Assembly: GCA_963922595.1 (NCBI GenBank)
Contig: CAWUIM010000009.1
Span: 1-64,000, forward strand
Direction of reading: 5' to 3'
DNA length: 64,000 nucleotides
Source: JAJFFW01 sp963922595
GTDB taxonomy: Bacteria > Pseudomonadota > Alphaproteobacteria > Caulobacterales > Parvularculaceae
Made by a program: the position numbers and the translations under genes. The notes beneath the pieces are model-generated. The model searched no databases, had not been told where the DNA came from, and saw only the letters and a list, made by a program, of their open reading frames with translations. Within the stretch, counting starts at the first letter, position 1, and every line of letters starts with the position of its first letter. Below, piece by piece: positions 51,309-59,567 of this stretch.

Positions 51309-51743
51309 ATGTCCCTGAACGAACAATACGCGCCCGATAATATTTTCGCTAAAATCATTCGCGGCGACATGCCAGCGACAAAGATCTTTGAGACTGACGA
51401 TGTCCTGGCGTTCATGGACCTGTTTCCGCAAAGCGACGGTCACTGTCTCGTTATCCCGAAAAAAGCGGAGGCGGTAAATTTTCTGGATATTCAAGCCTCG
51501 GACTTGGCTGCGCTGATCGTTGAGACTCAACGAACGGCCCGCGCCGTAGAAAAAGCGCTGTCGCCGGACGGGTTGCGGATTGTTCAATTCAACGGCGCCC
51601 CGGCAGGGCAAACCGTTTTCCATATCCATTTCCACATCATCCCGATCTATGAAGGCGCGCGGCTCGGCGCCCACGCCGGCGACGGACCGGCCGATACAGC
51701 GCACCTGGAAGCGTTGGCCAAGAAAATCGCGGCGCATATTTAG
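51309..51743 (+). CDS. HIT family protein
   Basis: A 144-residue nucleotide-binding hydrolase or transferase of the histidine-triad family (Hint-like). The triad is VFHIHFHIIP near residue 96, with the conserved N-terminal IFAKIIRGDMPATKIFETDDVLAFMD and SDGHCLVIPKKAEAVNFLD. The usual activity is cleavage of AMP-lysine or adenosine phosphoramidates. The ATG at 51309 is preceded by GAGCGAGAGA; GTG 51297 is an alternative. It is the last gene of the RidA-GNAT-DUF2007-HIT run. Confidence 0.93.
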   Translation: MSLNEQYAPDNIFAKIIRGDMPATKIFETDDVLAFMDLFPQSDGHCLVIPKKAEAVNFLDIQASDLAALIVETQRTARAVEKALSPDGLRIVQFNGAPAGQTVFHIHFHIIPIYEGARLGAHAGDGPADTAHLEALAKKIAAHI

Positions 51744-51892
51744 CCTGCACGAATTTAGACAGCGCGAACCGCTCACGCGTCAGTGATCCCAGTCGCGCTC
51801 TCGTGTTTTGCTTGTGAATAGCGGGACTTTTATCTCCCTCGTTATCAACGAACCGCGCCGCACGGCCGGATAGCAAAACAGGAGAGCGGGCC

Positions 51893-52342
51893 ATGAATAA
51901 ACTTAGAAGAACCTTGAGCGCTTTGGCGGCGATTACGCTGAGCGTCATGTCAATCAACGCAATCGTAACAGCGCCGGCTGCGGCCCTCGAGGCAAGCGCT
52001 GAGACAGTCCTCCATGAGGGCGTCTGGACCAAGAAAACCTTTAAATCCAGCGGCGACTGGAGCATCGTGGAAGACTCTGACGGTAACCGTTTTGTCAAGC
52101 TGAGCGACGACTTCAAAACGCGCAACGCGCCGGACCTGAAGATCTTCCTGTCGCCTCAGGCGGCGGCCGACACCACCGGCAAAAACGCCACTCAGGGCGC
52201 CCTTCTGATCTCACCGCTGGAAAGCAACAAAGGCGGCCAAGTCTATGAAATCCCAACAGGAACGGACCTCGATGCTTACTCGTCGATCCTGATCCATTGC
52301 GAACAATTCTCGAAATTGTGGAGCGCGGCTGATCTAAGTTAA
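51893..52342 (+). CDS. Exported DM13-domain protein
   Basis: A 149-residue exported protein. The signal peptide ends near residue 31 (PAAALEAS). The rest is a DM13 domain (EGVWTKKTFKSSGDWSIVED, GNRFVKLSDDFKTRNAPDLKIFLS, YSSILIHCEQFSKLWSAADL), a beta-rich fold predicted to carry a redox-active or electron-transfer function in membrane-associated proteins. The single Cys in IHCEQFS is the family's conserved one. A good ribosome-binding site (CAGGAGAG) precedes the ATG. It is convergent with the vWA gene, with a strong terminator between. Confidence 0.88.
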   Translation: MNKLRRTLSALAAITLSVMSINAIVTAPAAALEASAETVLHEGVWTKKTFKSSGDWSIVEDSDGNRFVKLSDDFKTRNAPDLKIFLSPQAAADTTGKNATQGALLISPLESNKGGQVYEIPTGTDLDAYSSILIHCEQFSKLWSAADLS

Positions 52343-52424
52343 CAGCCCGGCCGTAATTCTTACGTCGTGTTTTTGCGCCCTGACGTTTCCCTCCCCCACC
52401 CTTGACGTCAGGCGCGAAAAAGAG

Positions 52425-52467
52425 AAACGGCCGCTGCATCTCCCCCCATGGCAGCGGCCGTTTTTTT
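52425..52467 (+). terminator. Intrinsic terminator after the DM13 gene
   Basis: A 13-base stem (AAACGGCCGCTGC / GCAGCGGCCGTTT) with a 13-base loop, followed by TTTTTTT on the plus strand, 83 bases after the DM13 stop. It also lies before the vWA gene's 3' end. Confidence 0.9.
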
Positions 52468-52501
52468 ATTGTTGATCACCGGACCGTATCTGCCCTGCGC
52501 G

Positions 52502-54268
52502 TCAATTTTTAAAGACGATGTCCATGGTTTTCTCGTCGCCCGACGCGACGTTGAATTTTCTCTCTACCGTGACGTCGTTGAATTTCGCCGAGACCACGTA
52601 GGCGCCTTGTGGCAGCGTGAAGACCGGCTCTGCGGCGCCGGAGGCGTCGATCTGCTTCCTCGATCCATCAAGCGTTTCTTCATCGACAAAGACGCGCCAA
52701 TAGAGCCCCTTCTCAATCGCCGAGCCATCGCTTTCCATTTGCGCCGACCACTTTATCCGGCCGGAGTTTTGCGTGATCTTCGCCTCAACAAGTTCGCCCG
52801 CGATAACCTCGACCGGGGTTTCGGTCACGGCCTTTCCGTGGCGCGTCATGATCACATACGAACCTGCGGGAAGCCGGAACAGCGGATCGGCTTTGCCTGA
52901 GGCGTCGATGTCTTTGCGTTCGCCCTCAAGGTTCTGCTTCGCTTCGAGAACCTTGTAGTAGAGATCGTCCTGGAGCGGATCGCTCGTTTCACTCATGGCG
53001 GCGCTCAGCCGCAAATAGCCCACATCCATCGTGAAGCGATGTTCGGTCAACTCGCCCGCCGTCACGCTCACCGGCGCGTCTACCTCGGCTTTGCCATGCT
53101 GAGCGCGCACCACATAGTCGCCTGCCGGCACATAGAATAACGCATCCGGTTTTCCGGAGGCTGCAACGCGCTTGCGGTCGCCTTCGAGGTCCTTTTTGGC
53201 GCTGAAAACGCGATAGTACATTTTATCGTCCAGCACCTCGCCGCCTTCCGCAGGGATCGCGTCCACTTGCAGCGCGCCGGTATCGAGATTGATGACCACA
53301 TCCGTTGTCCGGTCGGCCGCGACAGAAAACGGCGTTTCCTTTTCAATGATTCCGAATTTAACCGAGGCGACGTAATCACCGGGGGCTAACTCAATGAAGG
53401 GCGACGGCTTTCCTGTCGCCTCAATCTTTTCGCGCTTACCCGCAATGTCTTGCTTTGCGCCGAGGACGCGCCAATAGAGATCGTCGGTTTTCACCTCGCA
53501 GGCTTCGCAAAGCTTGGCGCTGAGCCGCACCCCTTGCGCTTCGCTGGACGCGGGCTCTTCCGGCGGCGGCGCGACCGGCGCAGGTTGCTGCACGCTCGCT
53601 TCCTTCACGGTCGCCACAGTCTGCGTCATTGCTGTTGTCAGATCGTTGGCGCTGTTTGCGCTGATGAACTGTCCGCCGGTATTCTCAGCGAGACAGGAAA
53701 GGCGCGCCTGATCTTCTTCCGCCAGATCAAAACCGACCACATGGGCGGTGAAATCGATCCCCTTATTCTCCAACTCTGTGGCAAGCGCGCATGGGTCGGC
53801 GTCGCAGGTCTCAAGGCCGTCGCTGATCAATATGACGGTCGCTTTTTCTTCCGTGTACTTCAATGCTTCCGCGGCCTGGCGCACGGACGCGGAGATCGGC
53901 GTTTTGCCCACCGGATTTATCGCATTGACCTTCGTCATCAGCGCGTCAGCATCGACCGGACCAACGTCAGCCAGCGTTTCGATATCGCCGCAGGCGCCCT
54001 TCTCACGGTGGCCGTAAGCGACGAGCCCCAGATGGATCGACGAATCCCAATCCTTCAATAAATCGCCGATAACGCCTCGTGCGATTTCAATTTTCGGCGC
54101 GCCGTCAACCTGTCCCCACATGCTGCCGGAACCGTCGAGCACCATGATCACGCTTTGCGTGTCGTCGTTTGTCACCGCCTCTTGCGCCAAAGCCGTTGCG
54201 CCGATCGCCGTAACAGTCATCGCCATTGCAGCGAGGCCGCAAGAAGCGGCCTTAAGTCGTTTTTTCAT
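52502..54268 (-). CDS. Exported von Willebrand A protein with four tandem repeats
   Basis: A 588-residue secreted protein of unknown function. A signal peptide (1-28, ends ALAQ) precedes a vWA domain (about 38-225) with the MIDAS metal motif VLDGSGSMWG (D-x-S-x-S), ILISDGLETCDADPC and several Cys. A Pro-rich linker (228-240) follows. Then four consecutive units of about 85 residues (247-329, 332-414, 418-500 and 503-586), each with LYWRV-type, RK-I-ASGK and LP-G-YVV motifs, probably beta-sandwich modules. The vWA site likely binds a divalent metal ion and a partner protein. It is convergent with the DM13 gene. Confidence 0.88.
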   Translation of the reverse strand: MKKRLKAASCGLAAMAMTVTAIGATALAQEAVTNDDTQSVIMVLDGSGSMWGQVDGAPKIEIARGVIGDLLKDWDSSIHLGLVAYGHREKGACGDIETLADVGPVDADALMTKVNAINPVGKTPISASVRQAAEALKYTEEKATVILISDGLETCDADPCALATELENKGIDFTAHVVGFDLAEEDQARLSCLAENTGGQFISANSANDLTTAMTQTVATVKEASVQQPAPVAPPPEEPASSEAQGVRLSAKLCEACEVKTDDLYWRVLGAKQDIAGKREKIEATGKPSPFIELAPGDYVASVKFGIIEKETPFSVAADRTTDVVINLDTGALQVDAIPAEGGEVLDDKMYYRVFSAKKDLEGDRKRVAASGKPDALFYVPAGDYVVRAQHGKAEVDAPVSVTAGELTEHRFTMDVGYLRLSAAMSETSDPLQDDLYYKVLEAKQNLEGERKDIDASGKADPLFRLPAGSYVIMTRHGKAVTETPVEVIAGELVEAKITQNSGRIKWSAQMESDGSAIEKGLYWRVFVDEETLDGSRKQIDASGAAEPVFTLPQGAYVVSAKFNDVTVERKFNVASGDEKTMDIVFKN

Positions 54269-54330
54269 GAAATCTCCCCTTTCCTTCGCCGTCGCGTATT
54301 ATGCGCGAGGCGCCTCGCCAAGGGAACATT

Positions 54331-54367
54331 AAAAACCCGTCAGCATGCGGTTGCAACTGACGGGTTT
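54331..54367 (-). terminator. Intrinsic terminator of clpA
   Basis: On the minus strand AAACCCGTCAG and CTGACGGGTTT pair around a 13-base loop and are followed by TTAATG; the arms end in TTTTT. It lies 27 bases after the clpA stop. Confidence 0.75.
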
Positions 54368-54393
54368 GTTTGGCCGAGAATTTTAGAAGCGAT

Positions 54394-56724
54394 CTAAGAC
54401 TTCTCGATCAGGACAGGCACATTCGCGCCGCCTTCATCTCCGTCATCATCGCTCGGCGGCGCCGGGTCCGGAATATATTCAAACGCCAGCTTGTCCTCAT
54501 CGCCTTCGGACAGCGTCACCTTCACAAGCCCGCCATGTTTCAGGCCGCCGAACAGAATCTCTTCTGCAATCGGCTTCTTTATATATTCCTGAATGACGCG
54601 GGCGAGCGGGCGCGCGCCCATTTCTTCATCGAAACCGCGCTCGGCGAGCCACCGCGTCGCTTCGTCGGAAAGCTCGAACGTCACATTTCGATCCGCAAGC
54701 TGAACTTCCAGTTGCATCACGAACTTCTCGACAATCCGGTCGATGATCACCGGTGAAAGCCCGGCGAACTGAATTGTCGCGTCGAGCCGGTTGCGGAACT
54801 CCGGCGTGAAAAGCCGCTTGATCGCTTCCTCGGACTCGTCGGCATGCTTGCCACCGGCGAAGCCGATGACGTTTTTCGCCGCATCCGCGGCCCCGGCGTT
54901 CGTTGTCATAATGATAATGACATTGCGGAAATCGATCTTCTTTCCGTTGGTGTCGGTGAGCGCACCATTGTCCATCACCTGCAGGAGGATGTTGAAAATC
55001 TCCGGATGCGCCTTCTCGATTTCGTCAAGCAGCAACACCGAATGCGGTTGCTGGTCGATGGCGTCCGTCAACAAGCCACCCTGATCAAAGCCCACATAGC
55101 CAGGGGGCGCGCCGATCAGACGCGAAACCGTGTGACGCTCCATATATTCAGACATATCAAAGCGAATCAGTTCAACACCGAGCGCAAACGCTAGCTGCTT
55201 TGCGACTTCGGTTTTGCCGACGCCCGTCGGACCAGCGAAGAGATAGCTGCCGATCGGCTTGTTCGGTTCACGCAAGCCCGCCCGCGAGAGTTTGATCGCC
55301 GCGGCGACCTGGTCGATTGCATTGTCCTGGCCGAAAACGACACGCCGCAAATCTTCGCCGAGCTTCTGCAACCGCTCCGTATCCGTCTTAGAAACCGATT
55401 TCGGCGGAATGCGCGCCATCTTGGCGATGATTTCTTCGATCTGGCTCGTATCGATGACCTTCGCGCGCTGATCCTCCGGGAATAGCATTTGCCGGGCGCC
55501 CGCCTCGTCAATCACATCAATCGCCTTATCGGGAAGCTTACGGTCCGTCATATATTTCGACGACAAGTCAGCGGCGGACTTGATGGCGTCCGGCGTATAC
55601 TCGACGCGATGGTGCTCCTCGAAATAAGGCTTCAGCCCTGTCAGGATTTTCACCGTGTCGTCGACGCTCGGCTCCACCACATCGATTTTCTGGAAGCGGC
55701 GCGCCAAGGCGCGATCTTTTTCGAAGTGCTGGCGATATTCTTTATACGTCGTCGATCCCATGCAACGCAGGGCGCCGGACTGCAGCGCCGGCTTCAAGAG
55801 GTTAGACGCGTCCATGGCGCCGCCTGATGTGGCGCCGGCGCCGATCACGGTGTGGATTTCGTCAATGAACAGGATCGCGTCTTCATGCTCTTCCAGTTCC
55901 TTCAGAACGCTCTTGATGCGCTCTTCAAAGTCGCCGCGATAGCGCGTGCCCGCGAGGAGCGCGCCCATATCGAGTGCGTAAATCGTCGATTCGCTCAAAA
56001 CGGCGGGAACATCTTCGTCGACAATCTTCCGCGCAAGGCCTTCGGCGATGGCGGTCTTGCCGACGCCGGGATCGCCCACCAGCAACGGATTGTTCTTCCG
56101 CCGACGGCACAGGATCTGAATCGAGCGCTCGATCTCCGCTTCCCGGCCGATCAGTGGATCAATTTTGCCGCGGCGCGCCTTGTCGTTGAGATCGACGCAA
56201 TAAGCCGACAGCGCATCTTCATTTTGCTTGCCCGGCTCGGCTTCTTCGCCGGCGCCGCGCGGCGGGCGCTGGGATCCTTCGCCCGGGCGTTTGGCGAGCC
56301 CATGAGAAATATAATTCACCGCATCAAAACGCGTCATGTCCTGCTTCTGAAGGAAATGCGCAGCGTTCGATTCGCGCTCGGCAAAGAGCGCCACGAGAAC
56401 ATTCGCGCCGGTGACCTCTTCGCGCCCGGAAGACTGAACATGAATAACGGCGCGCTGGATCACGCGTTGAAAACTCGTGGTCGGCTTTGACTGCTCGCCG
56501 CTGTCGGTGATCAGATTACTGAGATTATTTTCGATAAATTCGTATAGGTCTTTTTTGAGATCATCGATGTCCACATTGCACGCACGCATCACTGCGGCCG
56601 CGTCCTGATCGTCCGTCAGCGCCAACAGCAAATGCTCGAGCGTCGCGAGCTCGTGTTCGTGTTCGGTCGCGATGCTGATCGCGCGGTGCAAAGCGTCGTC
56701 TAAATTCCGGCTAAAACTCGCCAC
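54394..56724 (-). CDS. clpA: ATP-dependent Clp protease ATP-binding subunit ClpA
   Basis: AAA+ unfoldase that feeds substrates to ClpP. 776 residues: N-domain (1-145), first ATPase domain (Walker A GDPGVGKTA, Walker B LFIDEIHTV) and second ATPase domain (Walker A GPTGVGKTE, Walker B LLDEIEKAHP). ClpP-binding is provided by the C-terminal IGFAGG-type loop (KNVIGFAGGKH). It has an acidic Pro-rich C-terminal tail. The start is GTG, three bases after the clpS stop. The clpS-clpA order is conserved. Confidence 0.98.
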   Translation of the reverse strand: MASFSRNLDDALHRAISIATEHEHELATLEHLLLALTDDQDAAAVMRACNVDIDDLKKDLYEFIENNLSNLITDSGEQSKPTTSFQRVIQRAVIHVQSSGREEVTGANVLVALFAERESNAAHFLQKQDMTRFDAVNYISHGLAKRPGEGSQRPPRGAGEEAEPGKQNEDALSAYCVDLNDKARRGKIDPLIGREAEIERSIQILCRRRKNNPLLVGDPGVGKTAIAEGLARKIVDEDVPAVLSESTIYALDMGALLAGTRYRGDFEERIKSVLKELEEHEDAILFIDEIHTVIGAGATSGGAMDASNLLKPALQSGALRCMGSTTYKEYRQHFEKDRALARRFQKIDVVEPSVDDTVKILTGLKPYFEEHHRVEYTPDAIKSAADLSSKYMTDRKLPDKAIDVIDEAGARQMLFPEDQRAKVIDTSQIEEIIAKMARIPPKSVSKTDTERLQKLGEDLRRVVFGQDNAIDQVAAAIKLSRAGLREPNKPIGSYLFAGPTGVGKTEVAKQLAFALGVELIRFDMSEYMERHTVSRLIGAPPGYVGFDQGGLLTDAIDQQPHSVLLLDEIEKAHPEIFNILLQVMDNGALTDTNGKKIDFRNVIIIMTTNAGAADAAKNVIGFAGGKHADESEEAIKRLFTPEFRNRLDATIQFAGLSPVIIDRIVEKFVMQLEVQLADRNVTFELSDEATRWLAERGFDEEMGARPLARVIQEYIKKPIAEEILFGGLKHGGLVKVTLSEGDEDKLAFEYIPDPAPPSDDDGDEGGANVPVLIEKS

Positions 56725-56727
56725 TGA

Positions 56728-57066
56728 CTACTCCCGTTCCATTGTACATTGCAGCGGATGCTGGTTGCGGCGCGACAATTCCATCACTTGCGCCACCTTG
56801 GTTTCCGCCACTTCGTAAGTATAAACCCCACAAATACCGACGCCGTTCTGGTGCACGTGCAGCATCACCTGCACGGCCTCTTCCGGGCTCTTCTTAAAGA
56901 TCGCCTGCAACAGCCAGACGACAAATTCCTGCGGCGTATAATCGTCGTTCAACAAAATGACTTTGTAGAGCGACGGTCGCTTCGTCTTCGGCTCCGGCTT
57001 GGTGACGACGCCGACATCGACGCCGGGTCCCGCTGGGCCCTGTTCATTGTCTTGTTCGTCAGACAT
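56728..57066 (-). CDS. clpS: ATP-dependent Clp protease adaptor ClpS
   Basis: Adaptor that delivers N-end-rule substrates to ClpA. The 112-residue protein has a flexible N-terminal tail (about 1-28) and the conserved core (YKVILLNDDYTPQEFVVWLL, KKSPEEAVQVMLHVHQNGVG, YTYEVAETKVAQVM). The Asp pair in LLNDDYT forms the N-degron pocket. ATG 57066 follows AAAGG at four bases; ATG 57078 is a weaker alternative. It precedes clpA by three bases. Confidence 0.96.
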   Translation of the reverse strand: MSDEQDNEQGPAGPGVDVGVVTKPEPKTKRPSLYKVILLNDDYTPQEFVVWLLQAIFKKSPEEAVQVMLHVHQNGVGICGVYTYEVAETKVAQVMELSRRNQHPLQCTMERE

Positions 57067-57199
57067 AGAACCTTTCATATCATGTTTGAGGCGATCCCGG
57101 CAGGATGGCCGGCTCCGGCGCCGCATTCGACACTATTAAATATGTATCCGTTTATGGTTGAAAAGATGGAAACCCATCAACCAAGACAATTTTGAACAC

Positions 57200-57228
57200 A
57201 AAAAAAGGCCCGGTCTCCCGGGCCTTTT
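57200..57228 (-). terminator. Intrinsic terminator of the phasin gene
   Basis: AAAGGCCCGG / CCGGGCCTTTT stem with a TCTC-type loop and a T run on the minus strand (A run on the plus). It lies 35 bases past the phasin stop. Confidence 0.88.
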
Positions 57229-57262
57229 GGGTACGCAACGATTACGCAACTAATTCAATTGG

Positions 57263-57712
57263 TTACGGGCGAAACGCCTGAACTTTTTCAACGAGTTCGC
57301 CATATTGCTCGGTCACCGGCTGGGCGGCTTCCTTCGTCAGGCTCATCCAGTGATCGGCGGCCTTGTTGAGCTGTGCGAGGTTCTTTTCAACGGCGGTGCG
57401 CACATAGTCGTTCTGGACCGACAAAGCATCCTGAATGCTTTTGGAGCCTGCGGTTGCTTTCGCAGCAGCGACGCCGTCTTCAAAGCTCTCTTTGACGAAC
57501 GCAGTGTGCTCGGTGGCGGCTTTTTCAACGCCTTTCGCAAACAACCCTGCGGAATTCATCACTGCTTCCATTGAGGACTTCTGGAACTCAACGAACGCAC
57601 TCATGTTTTCAGCCGCTTTTTCATAGCCTTCTTTGAGAAATTCGGGCGTCGCCGCGGTCATTGTCTCGAAAGCTTCCGTCATCGACTCTGTTTTCTTCGC
57701 ATTTGCAGCCAT
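57263..57712 (-). CDS. Phasin family protein
   Basis: A 149-residue mostly helical protein that coats polyhydroxyalkanoate granules. The N-terminal disordered stretch (MAANAKKTESMTEAF) precedes a phasin_2-type core (PEFLKEGYEKAAENMSAFVEFQKSSMEAV, GVEKAATEHTAFVKESF, a hydrophobic coiled coil). It has no signal peptide. Start ATG 57712 is backed by AGGAGG; upstream in-frame starts lack support. The 362-base region upstream contains three PhaR-like operators. The presence of a phasin suggests the organism makes PHB. Confidence 0.9.
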   Translation of the reverse strand: MAANAKKTESMTEAFETMTAATPEFLKEGYEKAAENMSAFVEFQKSSMEAVMNSAGLFAKGVEKAATEHTAFVKESFEDGVAAAKATAGSKSIQDALSVQNDYVRTAVEKNLAQLNKAADHWMSLTKEAAQPVTEQYGELVEKVQAFRP

Positions 57713-58074
57713 GATTTTCCTCCTCAGAAATTCCTGCATGGCAGAACCCGCCAAAATGGCCCGTTTCTGCCTTTGTGCAATGCAACATAATGGGCTCGCC
57801 GCCAGTGTCAACCAATTTTTTGTGCGCCGCACAAAATTTTTGATCTCACCTGATCGATCATTCGTAATAGTGAGCGAGGTCGTTAGGATTGACTAACCAT
57901 GGTTAACGGAGCGTTTACCCTCTCCCGTCATGATTCGCAGGTCGGTCGAGAACGGCACGGCGTTTGCTGACCTGAGGTAGGCGTATCTTTGCCGCAGGCT
58001 GTCATGCGCCAATTTTCAGGGGTGGCGCTGTCAGGCATATTGCAAAGCGCGCACAGATCAGCGAGGCTTGCGCT
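57713..58074. promoter_or_regulatory. Phasin promoter region with PhaR-like operators and a CtrA-like site
   Basis: This divergent 362-base gap holds CTGC-ATG-GCAG (57734-57744), TGC-AAT-GCA (57776-57784) and TTTTGTGC-GCC-GCACAAAA (57818-57836), all of the TGC-N3-GCA type bound by PhaR in Rhodobacter and Paracoccus. The first is an exact CTGC-N3-GCAG match 22 bases before the phasin start. TTAA-CGGAGCG-TTTA (57903-57917) matches the CtrA site at seven of eight positions and faces the carboxypeptidase gene. No gene is seen here. Confidence 0.55.
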
Positions 58075-59475
58075 ATGCATAGAGTGTTGCGTTCTTTTCT
58101 ATTTGTTGCGTCTATTGCATGCGCCGCGGCGGCTTTCGCCCCGGCCGCGCACGCCAACTCAAAATACGCCGCCTATGTGGTTCACGCTCACTCCGGCGAC
58201 GTTCTTTTCGACCGCTACAGCAACCATCGCCGCTACCCCGCATCGTTAACCAAAATGATGACGCTTTACCTCCTGTTCGATGAGCTGGAGGCGGGCCGGC
58301 TGACCATGGACAGCAAACTCAAAGTGTCCGCACAAGCCGCCGGGCAACCGCCGTCGAAACTGGGTGTCAAAAAGGGAAGCACCATCACTGTGCGGACGGC
58401 GATCGACGCGCTCATCGTCAAGTCGGCGAACGACGTGGCGGTCGTGGTGGCGGAATCGATCTCAGGGTCGGAATGGCGCTTTGCGCAAAAGATGACGCAA
58501 AAAGCCCGCAAGCTCGGCATGCGCCGGACGACCTTCCGCAATGCATCGGGCCTGCCGAACCGCAAACAGGTCACCACGGCGCGCGACATGGCGACGCTCG
58601 GTCGGCGCCTGATGCAAGATCATCCGGATTATTGGCATCATTTTTCGACAAAACGCTTCACCTGGAACGGCCGCACCTACCGCACCCACAATGCGCTGGT
58701 CCGCAGCTTCGAAGGCGCTGACGGTCTGAAGACGGGATATACGCGGCGCTCGGGCTACAATCTCGCGACGACAGCCAAACGCGACGGTCAGCACCTGATC
58801 GGCATCGTGCTCGGCGGACGCTCCGGGCGCACCCGTGACGCGCATATGCGAAAAATCCTGGCTGATGGCTTTTCCGCCATCAAGAGAAAACCAGCGCTCA
58901 TCGCCGCTCTGCATCGCGAGCGGCCAGCGCCGCGCATGAAGCCGACGCTCATGGCCAAGCTAGAACAGGAAATGAAGGCGCCGACGCTTGCGCAAAATAA
59001 AGAGCTGAAGAGCGAAATCATTACAGCGGCAGCGCAATTCGGGCCGCCCCCGTCAACAGCCGACGCTTTCAATATCGACGAGATTGGCGCGCTGATTTCG
59101 GCGTCGTCATCCAATGGCGCAGAAGTGCCGGACGAACTCAATGAATTCGAACGCACACGGCTCGCGGCCTTATCGCCAATCGACGAGGTTATCGGCCAAG
59201 GCGATGTGGAGCCGGACCTCGCATGGAGCGTTCAGATCGGCGCTTATTCGACAAAAGATTTGGCGCAGAAGGAACTTGAAGCGGCGGCCATCGCCGGGGA
59301 ACTGGTCGATCGCATGCGCGCCGTGCAACCGATGGCCGGACCCGACGGCGGATCGCTCTATCGCGCCCGCTTCACAGCGCTCACCGAATCGGAAGCAAGC
59401 GAGACCTGCGAAATGCTTCGCAAACGGTCGATCAATTGCTTTTCCGTGTTCGATTACACGCCCGAGCAACAGTAA
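58075..59475 (+). CDS. D-alanyl-D-alanine carboxypeptidase (S11) with SPOR domain
   Basis: A penicillin-binding protein that trims pentapeptides in peptidoglycan. 466 residues: a signal peptide (1-28, ends AHAN), the S11 catalytic domain (about 30-285) with SxxK in PASLTKMM, SxN in VKSANDVAV and KTG in LKTGYTR, a linker (about 290-380), and a C-terminal SPOR domain (WSVQIGAYSTKDLAQKELE to RSINCFSVF, about 385-460) that binds denuded septal glycan. Activity is likely at the division site. SPOR-fused DacA-like proteins are typical of alphaproteobacteria. Confidence 0.95.
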   Translation: MHRVLRSFLFVASIACAAAAFAPAAHANSKYAAYVVHAHSGDVLFDRYSNHRRYPASLTKMMTLYLLFDELEAGRLTMDSKLKVSAQAAGQPPSKLGVKKGSTITVRTAIDALIVKSANDVAVVVAESISGSEWRFAQKMTQKARKLGMRRTTFRNASGLPNRKQVTTARDMATLGRRLMQDHPDYWHHFSTKRFTWNGRTYRTHNALVRSFEGADGLKTGYTRRSGYNLATTAKRDGQHLIGIVLGGRSGRTRDAHMRKILADGFSAIKRKPALIAALHRERPAPRMKPTLMAKLEQEMKAPTLAQNKELKSEIITAAAQFGPPPSTADAFNIDEIGALISASSSNGAEVPDELNEFERTRLAALSPIDEVIGQGDVEPDLAWSVQIGAYSTKDLAQKELEAAAIAGELVDRMRAVQPMAGPDGGSLYRARFTALTESEASETCEMLRKRSINCFSVFDYTPEQQ

Positions 59476-59567
59476 AATCCGTCACCTTCTTTCGCTGGCG
59501 CGCGCCTTAACCTAAGGTGCCGCCAGAATTCGGCGCTGTGGATGCGGCGCACGAGAGGAGGTCCCCC

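Noticed and set aside
54268..54393. Hairpin at 54331 as a bidirectional terminator for the vWA gene
   Set aside because: The vWA gene starts at 54268 and reads away from it; only clpA, reading leftward into it, can use it.
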